Source: Eustoma russellianum (lineage: Eukaryota; Streptophyta; Magnoliopsida; Gentianales; Gentianaceae). From it: a stretch of DNA of 64,000 nucleotides. Below the pieces are notes generated by a model that searched no databases, was not told the DNA's origin, and saw only the letters and a list, made by a program, of their open reading frames with translations. The translations under genes and the position numbers were made by a program. This document shows, piece by piece, positions 1-10,909 of the stretch. The stretch lies in assembly GCA_036186865.1 (NCBI GenBank), contig AP025062.1:27084147-27148146 (forward strand), written 5' to 3'. Every line of letters starts with the position of its first letter. The first letter of the stretch is position 1.

Positions 1-428
1 AAGGAATAATGAGGATTGGAGAGAAAGACTAGTTAAGTCAGAGGTATATTGGACCTTATGAAATACTTGAGAACATTGAAAATTTGGCATATCGTTTAGC
101 ATTATCTCCAGCGTTATCTCAATTACATAATGTTTTCCATGTTTTTCAACTTCGGCGTTATGTCTCCAACCCAAATAACATCCTAGAAGCTTGACCACTA
201 AAAGTAAAAAAGTGATGTAATATACGAAGAACTACCGTATGCGTCTTGGATAAAAAAAGATCAAGTGCTGATGAGAAGAGTAATTCCATATGTAAAAGTT
301 TGATGGAGTAACCATTCGGTGCGAGAAGGTACATTGGAACTAGAAGAAGATATGCAATAGAAGTACCCAGGCCTTTTTGAATAAGGTACGCAAGTTTCGA
401 GGATGAAACTTTTTGTAAGGGGTAGGAA
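1..428 (+). pseudogene. Ty3/Gypsy chromovirus-type pol, 3' end (integrase C-terminus), truncated by window edge
   Basis: The + strand reads a typical Gypsy integrase C-terminal tail: a GPY-like segment (RYIGPYEILE) followed by a leucine-rich stretch (YRLAL, then HNVFHV and LRRYV) that ends in a stop near 195. This part of integrase helps bind target DNA. After a non-coding stretch, 385-420 carries the decayed KFRGR-type end of pol and a short purine tract (AAGGGG), the usual junction with a 3' LTR. The same junction occurs intact at 36110-36146. The reading frame is interrupted and the 5' part lies outside the window. A chromovirus of the Tekay/Del type is my best guess, from the pol tail alone. 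Confidence 0.7.
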
Positions 429-545
429 TTTTATGCCCCGAACATAAAAATGTAATAAAAGAAAATAAATAAGATAGATCATTACAATCCATAAACTTGT
501 TAGCTGATAATTATGAGAAGAGATACACACATACTAAGACTGGAA

Positions 546-546
<1 letters not shown>

Positions 547-586
<40 letters not shown>
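547..586. repeat. (TA)20 microsatellite
   Basis: Forty bases of uninterrupted TA lie inside the LTR, about 85 bp upstream of its TATA box. A run like this is prone to length change and assembly error. Confidence 0.95.
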
Positions 587-590
<4 letters not shown>

Positions 591-670
591 TATTGAAAAA
601 GGATTGATCAGATTAGAAATGGGATTCTAGTAACAATTAAACACCTGATAAAACTACAAAGAAAATAATC

Positions 671-678
671 TATAAATA
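671..678 (+). promoter_or_regulatory. TATA box of the Gypsy LTR
   Basis: TATAAATA followed by GAGAATGAG lies about 240 bp into the LTR, the usual place for a U3 promoter. It reads in the element's direction. Confidence 0.5.
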
Positions 679-1149
679 GAGAATGAGATTCTCAACCCCA
701 ACTAAAGAAGAAGAAGAACCACGCTCAAGGGCGTGCATATAGCACAAGGAGTTCGTACGAAGGATCAAAGGATTTTGATGTATATGTAAGATCTCTTTGC
801 ATTCTTTAAATTTGATTTAGCTTTCATTACGATTCATTGTTTAGAATTAAAAAAATTCATTGAAATATACGAAATTGTTGAAAGCACTGCATTCAGTTTT
901 GGCTTTAGACATATTGCATTGAAATTATTCTTCAAGTTGAGGGATTAAAAAGAGATAAAATTTTGCTGGGAAATAATTTGGTTTACGTGGATAGGGATTA
1001 TATAAAAATAAGAATAAATGAGAACTGTTGCCAGAATGATGTTAGACTAAATGGAGAATCGGCTGGTGGATTAGGAATTGTAACATAATAGAAGAAATAT
1101 TTTTTATACAAATCAGTAGCTGCTATCGTTGTTTGTTCTATTTAATTGG

Positions 1150-1236
1150 AAAAAAACTGGCCACCCGAGACAATTGAACCCGAGTGGATAGAGATATTAT
1201 GAAAGAGGGAGCGGACCACTAGGCTAAGAGAAACTT
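1150..1236 (-). repeat. possible tRNA-derived SINE head (pol III boxes A and B)
   Basis: On the minus strand, TAGCCTAGTGG (1226-1216) fits the pol III A box TRGYNNANNNG. GGTTCAATTGTC (1180-1169) fits the B box with one mismatch, about 35 nt downstream. That spacing is normal for tRNA genes and SINEs. There is no cloverleaf, so it is not a tRNA gene. The 3' end and any poly-A or target duplication are not clear. It lies within the Gypsy LTR. Confidence 0.35.
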
Positions 1237-1311
1237 TCTTAATATAGAGTATGCTCATTTATTAAATAGTTGACATACAATCCTGGAAAGAAAAAGACAA
1301 TTCAAACACTG

Positions 1312-2648
1312 TGTTAAAATATGAATTGTTTTGATGAATTTAAAAGATGTTTGAAAAAGATTAAAAAGGTATTTCATACTTTGAAAATGAAACAAAATGA
1401 GAAAAACACACTGTAAGACATACATCTATTATATTGATCGATCTATATATACATCAGTCTCGAAAAAATGAGACATAGATCGATTTATATAAGACTGCTC
1501 AAAAATGAAATGTCTCTGTCCAACATCGACCTCTCATGTTGGATCACATCGATTGATCTATAAGAGATTAGTCTCTAAAGTTAGAGACATTGATCAGTCG
1601 ATGTGGTTAATGTTCAAAATTGAAACCTCACTATTCAACATTGATCTCTCATTGTGAAGAAGTCTATAGATCGATATGTACATCAATCTTTAAAAAAAGA
1701 GACATCGATCAATCGATGTCAATAAGATGCAAAACTGAAACCATACTGTAAAACATCGATCTCTCAATTTGAAGACATTGATCGATCAATGTGACACTAG
1801 TCTCTAAAACAGGAGACATAAATCGATCGTTATCACCCAAAATTCAAATTTTTGTAGTCATTGCAAACAAATTCAAGGAAGATTTAAAGTGTTTTTTCTC
1901 TCTAATCTTACACAAATCTCTTGTAGACTTCCTCCGAACATCTATAATGCTTTCTTGATTATTGTAAGCATGTCTAAGATATTCTAGTGTAGCTATGGAG
2001 CATTATATCAGACTATAGAGTGGCTAAAGACTATTTGACATCTTCAAGGCATTTGATTGAGTTGAAGACTTTATGAAACCTGCAAAAACGTGGCTCACAT
2101 CCTTTATATATTGAAGAAGCTCAGATGAGACATTTATATACTTTCATTCTCTTCAAGCTTCATTCCTCATTTTTGTAAAAAAAACTCTCATATGTAGAAA
2201 AGTGCTTAAAGCTCATTAAGCTCTTGTAACTTGTTTCCATTATCGTATTGTGAGAGTAAATATCTAACACAATAGGAACATACATATTTGGTCTCTTACA
2301 TGTGATTTAGGCTAATAAGAAGGTATAATTTAACTACGTGAAACCCACTTGGTGAAAGTTCTTTAATAGAACTTTGTTGAAGTTGTGAAGAAGCAAGATG
2401 TAGTTCTTTCTTGTGCAATAAGTAGTAACTGTTGTTGTTGATATTGCATAAAGTATTTGCGCAATAAGCTGATGTTGTTATAGTTGATGTTGCACAAAAG
2501 TGTCTGTGGAATAAGTTGTTGCTGCTGTATTTGTCGCTTGCATTAAGTGTTAGTGTAATAAGAAAGTTATTGTTGAAAATTGCCTAGCACTCTATTCACC
2601 CCTCCCTTCCCCCCTCCCTCCTTTAAAGTGATTTTCACAATCCTCACA
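1312..2648 (+). mobile_element. solo LTR, Sirevirus (Copia) type, with target-site duplication CACTG
   Basis: The 1337-bp sequence begins TGTTAAAA, ends CTCACA, and is flanked by CACTG at 1307-1311 and 2649-2653. It aligns along its length with the 1319-bp LTRs at 45075 and 53726: the same opening (GTTTTGATGA then AAAAGATGTTT), the same CATGTCTAAGAT segment, and the same GTTGCTGTTG-rich end. It carries decayed copies of the same palindromes, such as 1701-1720. There is no internal domain, so this is the usual product of LTR-LTR recombination. It is clearly older than the related full element. Confidence 0.88.
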
Positions 2649-3811
2649 CACTGGTTATGTTAGTATGAAGTTGAGGGCACTACTAACTTAGCTGAGTGAA
2701 CTTTTGGAAATTAGAGACAAAATATTATTAAGTCTTACAAGCTGCAGTAAATTTCCAATAATGTATACTAAGTATTAATTAATAGATTTGGTTAAAGTAT
2801 GATATAATGATGAGGTTGTAAAGTTACAACCTTTATTATGAAATTGTTTAGATTCGAGTGGAGAACGAAGTAAAAATAGAGTATTTGATTCGAGGTAAGT
2901 GGTCTAACTCCCTTTTGAGTATTTCTGAAAGTGTTTTTACGAAATTATATTTTTGCATGTCTATTTGATATTATTAAATTGGAACTAGTTTTTTGTGTTT
3001 TATGAAGTATGTGCTTTACGTGAAAGTTTATTAATGATATATGCTTTATGAAAGGATAAGTGTTTGTGCTCTTAAATGAATTTATATTGGTGCCGTATGA
3101 CTGGTCAAATGATGAAAGTTTATGTTATACGTTAATTGTTCTAACAATATTTGCAAACGAGTTGCTGGAGCACCTGAAACAGGGGGGAGTTCAGGCCCAT
3201 GCCCTCGTCTCATGGTATGGATCCATGAGCTTATCTAGAAGGCGTTCTTCCAAACGGAGTACTCTGGTGAATGATATAAGTCAGCTAAGAGTAGAAAAGT
3301 AAAAGTGTTATATGTAATGTTTAAATATGGAAAATTTGATGCTTTGTTTTATTTGATTTTATGAAAGTTTCATTATGTCGAAATTTGTAACCTGACATAC
3401 ACGATCCAACAAAAGGTAGTCACATTACTTGCTAAGCACATTGTTTTGCTCACATCATCACTTACCATTTTTCCAGATAAGAGGGACTATGAGTATATTT
3501 ATATTGAAGAGGATGATGAATGAAGATGGTGAATGAGTTCAGAAGATAGTCTTAAGATTTGATTGTTTACGATTTGTTTGAACTTTAGTTAGTATTTATA
3601 GATTTATTTCGCAAGGGTTATTATTTGAATGTTGGTGTAGCTTCTTTCAACGATGTGATATTTTTTTTATCAAGTGTTATTTGGATATTATATTGAATAG
3701 TTTTAGTTATTTTTGTTGAATTTATTTGTTTTATTGGAGGGACGTATTTATGATGTCATATAAGAAAGCCTTATATTTATTGGTAAAGAGTGTGACGGAT
3801 GTGACGTCTTA

Positions 3812-4469
3812 GGTCTAAAGACTCCATACATGACAACTTTACTCCTCAGGTTTAGTCACTTCTCGGACTCATTAATGAATAATTGATTCTACAGAGTCAA
3901 AATTGATAACCACAAACGTTTCTCATGTTATCATCATTTGTTTGCATATTATCGTTTATTCTGACTCATTAATTACATACCTGAGCTGTATAGTTATCAA
4001 GTTTGAATGCGTAAAAAAAAGTCTCATTCGATGTCAAACTGATAAAGTAGAATACTTGTGTTGCATTTCATTTTGTCGTTTAATATTTTTACACTTAAAT
4101 TAGTACAATAATTGTAAATTGATATAAAAAAACGTTATATTACATTTGTCGAAATTGATGAATTGTCTTCGATCATGAAACTAGTCAATGCATTGATGGG
4201 GCAATCATACTTCTTAAGTTAGTTAAGACTATGATACTGGTGATCAAAAGATGATGAATAATTTCCACCTGCATACAAATTTTTTTTTTCCTCAAGTGAT
4301 ACATAAATAAATAAATAGGGGTTGTATAACCTTTCATCATTTGGATCAAAAGGTTAACTTCAGTATAACTTTTCATCATTTGGATCCAATCCCACATGTA
4401 TAGAAAAAGAAAAGAAAAGGTAATACCAATTTTAAAACTGTTTATATGACACTCTGTGAGTGTGTTATA
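3812..4469. other. unassigned AT-rich DNA
   Basis: I see no gene. A 23-bp segment (TATAAC, TTTCATCATTTGGATC) is duplicated at 4324-4346 and 4362-4384. The right part may be a decayed continuation of the Tat gag remnant that starts at 4470, but no similarity can be supported. Confidence 0.4.
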
Positions 4470-4606
4470 TTTGCAAAAGTTCATGAATTTGCGTCGGCGC
4501 CACTTGTATTTCTGGCATTTCTCTTTTGGAGGAGATCGTAAAAAGTGTAACAAATTATGCAACCGTGATCGCAGGTGATAAAATTGCCACATATTACCAT
4601 CTTCAA
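4470..4606 (-). pseudogene. Tat-type Gypsy gag, C-terminal fragment
   Basis: The minus-strand translation holds the words SRSRLHN and PKEKCQK, in the same order and spacing as SRSRLHN and PQKDKC in the gag at 59841-61403 (after its zinc-knuckle region). Beyond this patch the similarity stops on both sides. It is probably the downstream half of the gag remnant at 7538-8790, separated by the inserted sequences at about 4620-7514. Confidence 0.6.
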
Positions 4607-4619
4607 TCAGGTTTTTTTA

Positions 4620-4786
4620 GGACCTCAGGCGCTACCAACCCTCCCAAAATTAATTGGTGATAGGAGATGCGTATACCCTAACCTTATAGTGCATTCAACA
4701 CACACAAGAACTTACGGCATTCGACTGTGACTTGGCTCACACGGCCGACGCGCTGCGGGACAATTGTTACGCTCAACAATCTCCCC
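4620..4786 (-). mobile_element. LTR-like fragment following a polypurine tract
   Basis: In minus orientation this begins TGTTGAGCGTAACAATTG directly after the purine tract at 4787-4796, which is how a 3' LTR starts. It runs left to about 4620, where Tat gag sequence resumes. Its sequence does not match the long LTR at 4842-7514, so the two are not an LTR pair. Confidence 0.4.
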
Positions 4787-4839
4787 CTCATCAATTGCTC
4801 CCGCTGGAAATCGAACCCGTGACCTTGGCTCTGATACCA
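4787..4839 (-). other. minimal retrotransposon internal domain: PBS and PPT only
   Basis: In minus orientation, TGGTATCAGAGCC (PBS for initiator tRNA-Met) starts at 4839. About 30 nt later comes a polypurine tract, GAGGGGGAGAT. Nothing else lies between the flanking LTR-like sequences. This is the layout of a TRIM-type element or of an element reduced by deletion. The peptide read through here (with RSRVRFPAG) is a chance reading of the PBS region, not a gene. Confidence 0.55.
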
Positions 4840-4841
4840 CT

Positions 4842-7514
4842 TGTAAGACCTGTATAACATCACTAGAAGGGGTTGAATAGTGAGTGCAGAAAAATTTGGT
4901 TTTTAAAAAATTTTGGACAAAAACCACACTTCTGAAAACAGATTCTGTTTTCAGATCCTGATTTGATATTTAAAAGACCTAGTTGTAGACCTTCAAAAAT
5001 TATGAAATTTGATGAGAATGTACTCTCAGATGTTATAAGAGACTCAAGAAAATTTCAAATTAAAACTCCACTCCTAACCCCTTGAAAATACGTTTTTGAT
5101 CAGATTGCCAAATCTACCAGAAATTGTACTCCGACTTGAAAACCTTATTCCTATTAATTGGTGACTCCAAATGGTCTGAAACTTTTATGACAAGACCATG
5201 AAGATATGTATTTTAGTGGGTTGATACAATTTTTGAAAATTCCTTTAGGAAGTATGCCAACCACGTTGATGTTCTCAACCTTTGCAAATCTGAAAATCAG
5301 ATTAAACTAGTCTCAGAACTATTAATGTTTGATTGATTTATACTTATCCAAATAAGCTGAAACTTACGATAAATGAAAGATAGGATATATTTATATGTCT
5401 ACGCAAAATTTTATAATTTTTGAAAATCGTTTACTATTTTTACCGTTGGAACGAAATCAATTCAGAATATTGGAAACTGAAAGTAAAGTGCAGTAAAGTA
5501 AGAACACCAAGAATTTTTTACTGGTTCGGCTAAATCAACCTACTCCAGTCTTCGAGGACACCTTCTTCGGTTATCAATAAACACCAAAAACACCTTACCA
5601 CAAGGGTGGCTAGATTTAAACACTAACTCCACCCTTTTACAATCGAAACAAACAAACAAATCAATCACGAACACCACCACTGATCGAATGAAGGTTTGAT
5701 CATACCTTGATCAACCTTTTACAACAACGAACGTGTATGGGTGGTATATTCAAAGCCTATATAATATGTAGAATATATGAACAATATGCGTGGGAGAAGA
5801 AGAAGAAGAAGAAAGAAAAGGAGAAGAAGAAAGTAGTATGGCTTCTTGCATTTGAGAGAATGTGAGTTGTAGCCTTAGCCTTGTTTGCACTATCTTCTTC
5901 CTTTTATGCACACTTGGCCGCCCCCTTTAGGGCTTTTTCCTTCTTGAGAATTCTCTTTAATGTCCTTGAAAGATTGCCTTGTGTAGAGACGACACCATCT
6001 TGCTTACTTGGCGCAACATGATTGGAAGGATGACTTGACATTGCTTACTTGTCACTTGTTGATTGGTCCAATTTGTCATCCTTTAATGAGCTGTAAATTC
6101 TACAAAAAAAACTCACAAAACATGTGCTCAAATATAGTCAAAAGATTACCATATTATCACATTTCAATCCCTTGGATTTGGGAGACAAATTGAGGACAAA
6201 TTGATGATGAAAATCCCCCACTATGAACAGATGTTGAAAATTTTCAGCATATGTTTTTCTTTTGAAATCTTTCCTTGTGTGGTACCCTCTTCAACGTCAC
6301 CAATCTTGTGTGGCATATTCTCCACCAATTGAAATGCCAAATAAGCTCTACCTTTGCTCCAACAAGATGTAGTAGGTGTGGGTATAGGCTGGACATGTGC
6401 TGAAATTTCATTTTAGTAAGCTTTGTCAAACAATACACAATATTTACACATATATGGTAAATAATAATCAGACTTATTTTGAATTTTCTAGAACATTTTA
6501 ACATGTCTTGAATGTGTAAAAAGTGTCTAGATACATGTTACACCTATGCCAAAAAGACGTTTCATGTTGTATGTTCGTAGAGAACCAAATTTTCGACTTT
6601 CGTCGATTACGCAATTTTTCTCCGATTAAATTCAAACTTCTTGCACATTTAATATATATTATGTCCCACATAATATACATAAAATAAAGTGTATATCTAG
6701 CTCAAATGGCTGAGGTAAAAATGCCCATGTGTAGTAGAGAAGATTGAATTTGAATTCTCCACAAATCTAGCCTAAATTGTGGGTGATTTGTGTGTGCCAA
6801 TATGAAATGACTTAGTGGCTGTTTGTAACATGTGAGCCAAGAAATATTTGACCGTTTTTGAAGTATATGGGCTGGCCATCTTTATATGGCAAGTACGTGA
6901 CATGTCGGTGAAGTTTCGGTAGTCACCCGATACGACAATTTTTGGTTTATGACCTTGTAACATGTTGTTATAATTTTGACGTCACCATGGCTTATATTAT
7001 GATATAAGACTTGAATATACTCATAAATATAAGGTGTATATAGTGGTGTGACGTCGACGTACATTTGTAATATATGTAACGTGTCGGTGGTACGTCGGAA
7101 TATATGTGTATTGTGTCCTTTTAAAAAATACGGATATATATATATATCATATGAAATGGAGTGTAAATGCATATGGGGAGAAGACTTTTCATTTTCAAAT
7201 TTGTTGCCATATAGCTTCCATCAAATATGTCTCCATTTAATGAACTAGTTAGTTCACTAACTTAAGCATTCCACTTAATGAACTAGTTTAGTTCATTAAT
7301 TGTGGCACCTGAAAATAGTACAAAGACAACAAATGTTTGCCATATGATGTAAGCTTTAACGCTTCATGGCTTGTTAGTACGAAAACAATATATATAAGCA
7401 TATAAAGCATGTTTATCACATAAACGTGTCAAGTAATAATTTATTCATGCATTTCGTAAACACGTATCATTTAAATCATGCATTTGTAAATCACTCACAC
7501 CCTTTTTCTCAACA
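4842..7514 (-). mobile_element. old Sirevirus-type LTR (5' LTR position, minus orientation), diverged
   Basis: It starts TGTAAGACCTG next to the PBS and ends CTCAACA. It aligns along its length with the 3040-bp LTRs at 15712 and 24932: the ACTAGAAGGGGTTGAATAG start, the TTCTGTTTTCAG segment, the ACTGGTTCGG and ACCTACTCCAGTC block, GTGTCTAGATAC, and the CACCTGAAAATAGTA end region. Many substitutions and indels make it far older than that pair. No partner LTR or coding region remains. Short open frames in it, and in its relatives, are not genes. Confidence 0.75.
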
Positions 7515-7537
7515 CTCTTGATAACATACGTCAGCCA

Positions 7538-8790
7538 TTGACTGTTTTTTGTATCATCACCTTTGTGATATTTGCACTACAGTTGGGGTCTCTTTTCTAT
7601 CTTGGCTCCGGCAATTGCGACAGGTACGTCCTAAGTCTATCCATCTCCATAACAATAAGGATCTTTTATTTTGAGGCAAGTAAAGGTGAACCTTACTTAC
7701 CTCGGCCTCTTAGACGATGAAACGTACTTCAGTTGTCTTGAGTCTTTGGGAGCCTCCTTCTTGGACTCACCTAGACTCAGGTTTTAGTAAGCTGACTCAG
7801 CCTTTCCCTTCAGTCTGCTTGCCCCTTCACTTCGAGCAATTTGGTGGGCTTTTTTCAAACAGGACTTTAGAGATTTTAGGTTCTTCTTGGCTAATTGGGA
7901 GAAGAGGCGATTTGGCCTTAGCCCGTCGTTGGTAAAGACAACAATCATAATTCCATCATTACGATTCCTGACCTATAAAGACTCAATTGTGAAACGCTAT
8001 ATATATTGTAAAACTTACTCGTATGGCTTCTACCTCAAAGTCATCAAATATGAAGATCTTTTAACGAAATGTTTGCAAGACACAAATCGTGCATTGAACC
8101 TTTGGTCCAGTTGTCAAAGTAATATACGCACTGAGATAGCAACTCTTGTAACCATCTCTTGGCCTTTCCCCTCAGATATACAGGAAAGGTTTTGCACATC
8201 AGCGGGTTATAAACATTCTTCAAACTCAAAACAGTCTGAAATTAGAAGAGATGATTCATAGGATGAGAGATGCCATTATAAATGTCTATTTTGGGTGTCT
8301 TGAAACCGTTCGGAGCCGCATACTTGCCAATTTCTTCAGAAAAGAGGCTTTCTTTCACTACCTTTGTATACTCCGGGGCTGTGTGAGGATGACTTATCCT
8401 CAAATCACCTCTGTCGTAGCATGGTAATGGTGCACATTGTACGTATTTGGAGTGGCGTGACTTCACTCTCAAAGGCTTCTTCATCGGGGGGCAAAGGTTC
8501 AATATGTGGCTTCTTGACTTCACCCCTAGAGTCTGTCATAATTTCATACCTTAGGCAAGAGGAACATTCTTGAGATCCTTGCCTCCCTCGTTGGTCATAA
8601 GGAAGGTTTTGAGCAGCATGTGGGGCCTCTAGAGCCTTGTCTTTGATTTGTTCAACCAATGTCTGAAAGACATTTGTATTTTGAGCCACATATTTCATAT
8701 TTCGATCACATTCTTCATGGGTGACTTTTTGAGCAGTTTTTGAATGTCCAACCTGCCCATCAAGGCCCTGCTCTGACGGACAGTTGGGAT
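7538..8790 (-). pseudogene. Tat-type Gypsy gag, decayed N-terminal and central part
   Basis: Minus-strand pieces in several frames match the gag at 59841-61403 in order. Near 8698 there is an N-terminal segment (KYVAQNTNVFQ). Near 8400-8242 there is the block ending in PMNHLF. Near 8229-8160 there is MSLKNVYNPLMCKTFPVYL, with GKAKRW in the capsid-like domain. Near 7940-7800 there is the HQFARGEE-like region. Frameshifts and stops are frequent. It is the older relative of the gag in the 41726-62238 element and probably joins the fragment at 4470-4606. Confidence 0.8.
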
Positions 8791-10315
8791 CTTCTCTCTG
8801 TCTTTGACAGTGAGAAGATTCTTCACCTTCATATTAGGTAATTTTACCCATTTTGGAGAGACTTTATGTGGGTTTTAACAAAGACAGATAGGAATTAAGG
8901 CCTGGGTGGCTCTCCTTTTGCCGTTAGATTGGTGAAGTCAGATCTTCGCATAGGACCATGGATATCTTAACAATTAAACTAACAGTAGTTGTTAGAGAAA
9001 AACTTGCACCAACAATAATGTCAGAGGCTTTAGAGATTTACTTTAGGAAAATTCATCTGTCCATCAAGTCAGATGTGAAAAATACTATAGTTGGAAGTGT
9101 TTAAGCTAGAATGTTTTAGAGAAACATGTCTATGTGTCATTTGACTGGTGTATTTTTTGGTTGGAGTCAGACATAGTCTACTGTTAAACTTTTTTGTGTC
9201 TTTTGCATGGTTTAGACATGAAATACATGTTGAGAAGCTATAAGAAAGTATCAAATACACTACTTTATTTTGGATGTTCGACTTTAACTACTAAAATAAA
9301 ACTAACAAGAGCAACGGCGTGGAAGTTTGGTGAGTTCTCGTAGCCTTGAATCAAAGTAGACTTTGTAAATAGTGCGTTGACTATTTGTTTTCATGACTTT
9401 TAAATGAGACGAGAAGACTCGCTTCCGGGTGGAATGGCGTGACCGTGAACGGACAACATATGGTTTTGGGAGTTGCCCTGTAGTATACAACAACAACATT
9501 ATCTCTTTGTATTAAAGGCTCCCGCTTATAGCGATTCGGATGTACGCAATCATATCCATGTGTTAGAAACACACAGAGGTTGTTTCCGATTACTCATAAT
9601 AAAAAATACGTCAAGTTGTGTCGATCAACTGTTACTTTACAATATAAAAAGCGCAACCAGTTTAGTAACATAAGACAATATACTGGTAGAAAAGATTTTT
9701 GATATCACATTTCTTAAGAAATTATACAGGTAGAAAAGATTTTTGATATCACATTCCTTAAGACATTAGGTAACATTAAATTATGTATATATCATGTTAA
9801 TAAAAATTCACTTCATCTTGTTTTCTATGAGTTGGTTTAGAACATAAAAAATCTTATAGAATATTTTTTTTTCTTGAGGGATTATAGAATATATGAACTT
9901 GTATAAATATCAGTTGGAATTTCTAAGACAAAGTTACAAAATCGAATAATACATATTGTATCGTTTAACCTTAAATTTTATATAACTAATATGTAATAAG
10001 TAAATTTTGTAACTTAGAACTAAAAGATTTTTTTAAATTTAATTTGAACAGAATGCTCTTTTCCTTTTAAGTTTGGTCTCAATTGTACCTGAACATGAAT
10101 AAATATCTATCTAAAACCAATTTAAGTGATAGCTTGAAGTCTTTTCGAACAGAAGGGTATCTAATTAGAAAGATTTTGTTTTTAAATATAAGCAGAGAAT
10201 GAATAGAAGTCTAACACATTTTACGCTATATCATGAGTTTGATCATTAGAATATATTTCTAGTTTGGCATTCGAGTTGTATCAAAATTTTTGAATAGTTT
10301 AGATAAGATCAATCT
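8791..10315. other. unassigned AT-rich DNA with a 44-bp tandem duplication
   Basis: I recognise no gene or element. It may include the unrecognised 5' part of the Tat remnant. At 9685-9771 a 44-bp unit (GGTAGAAAAGATTTTTGATA core) occurs twice in tandem with a few differences. Confidence 0.4.
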
Positions 10316-10327
10316 CTAAATAAATTC

Positions 10328-10510
10328 CGGTTCAGATCAAGGGAGGCTAAAGACGAGGTAAAATATGAGGCCTCCAATCACGCGGCGCCACATATACAAA
10401 CTGCTCTTTTTAAAAAACGAAAAATTTTTAAACTTCTTCTCTTTTTGTACATGTGGCGGGTGATTGGAGAACTCATATTTTGCCTCATCTATAATCTCTC
10501 CTCATCTGAA
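10328..10510. mobile_element. foldback MITE with long terminal inverted repeats
   Basis: The left arm (GGTTCAGATCA, then AAAATATGAGG, CTCCAATCACGCGGCGCCAC) is matched in inverted order by the right arm (GTGGCGGGTGATTGGAG, then CTCATATTTTGCCTC and ATCTGAA). The whole 183 bp can fold into one hairpin. It is flanked by a 12-nt direct repeat CTAAATAAATTC (10316-10327 and 10511-10522). The duplication length suggests a Mutator-like or hAT-like origin, but the family is not assigned. Confidence 0.75.
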
Positions 10511-10636
10511 CTAAATAAATTCACCATAAAAACTTGACTATTATAATTCAAAATTTAGAACCAATCAACCTACTATCGGCCTTTGTCAATAATTCAATAA
10601 TATTCGTGAAATACCATTAGCCAACAATAAATACAC

Positions 10637-10909
10637 TGTTATAAACTCAAGCAAGTATAATAAAGAAAAAAGAGAAACAAGAGAAGTTTGTATCTCAAAG
10701 GTCTGTCTTTCATATATGATATGTGGTCCTATTTATAGGACTCAATGGAGTGAAGATAAACTTGGACAAACCCTTTTGAATATCTACATCTAATCTGATA
10801 TACAAAAGAGATTCGTAATACTTTGGATATCCACATCTACTATAACGTCTATCTCTACAATGTATATCAACATCATGTTTATCTTTGATATTCCAGTATA
10901 TCCATAACA
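10637..10909 (-). repeat. 3' LTR of the zinc-finger-carrying Copia
   Basis: Starts TGTTATAAACTC, ends CCATAACA. A minus-strand TATA box (TATAAATA) lies at 10737-10730. The purine tract CCAAGGGGGAG abuts it at 10910-10920 on the minus strand. Confidence 0.93.

Larger units (their letters stand above)
429..3811 (+). mobile_element. 3' LTR of the Gypsy element, interrupted by a solo LTR; right end approximate
   Basis: The LTR starts right after the purine tract with TTTTATGCCCCG, which matches the TGTTACGCCCCG start of the LARD LTRs at 30217 and 36147. A TATA box lies at 671-678. The segment at 3475-3540 (acidic GAGGATGATGAATGAAG region) resembles the late part of the LARD LTR near 32450. Without the inserted solo LTR (1312-2648) it would be about 2 kb. 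The right end is set near the ACTCCATACA at 3802-3811, but no target duplication can be tested because the 5' LTR is outside the window. There is no credible gene in 2654-3811; short open frames there are chance. Confidence 0.5.

Noticed and set aside
3060..3302. 80-codon + ORF
   Set aside because: It lies in the decayed Gypsy LTR and matches the general sequence of such LTRs; no protein features.
4823..4842. GCTCTGATACCA looked like the end of a tRNA-Met gene
   Set aside because: Only the 3' end complement is present, next to an LTR; it is a primer-binding site.
4712..4927. 71-codon minus ORF with RSRVRFPAG peptide
   Set aside because: It reads the primer-binding site and LTR edge; such peptides arise from retrotransposon PBS regions and not from genes.
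6672..6765. A-box-like TAGCTCAAATGG with a weak B box, possible SINE
   Set aside because: The same place in the related LTRs (about 17925 and 27145) carries matching sequence, so it belongs to the LTR.
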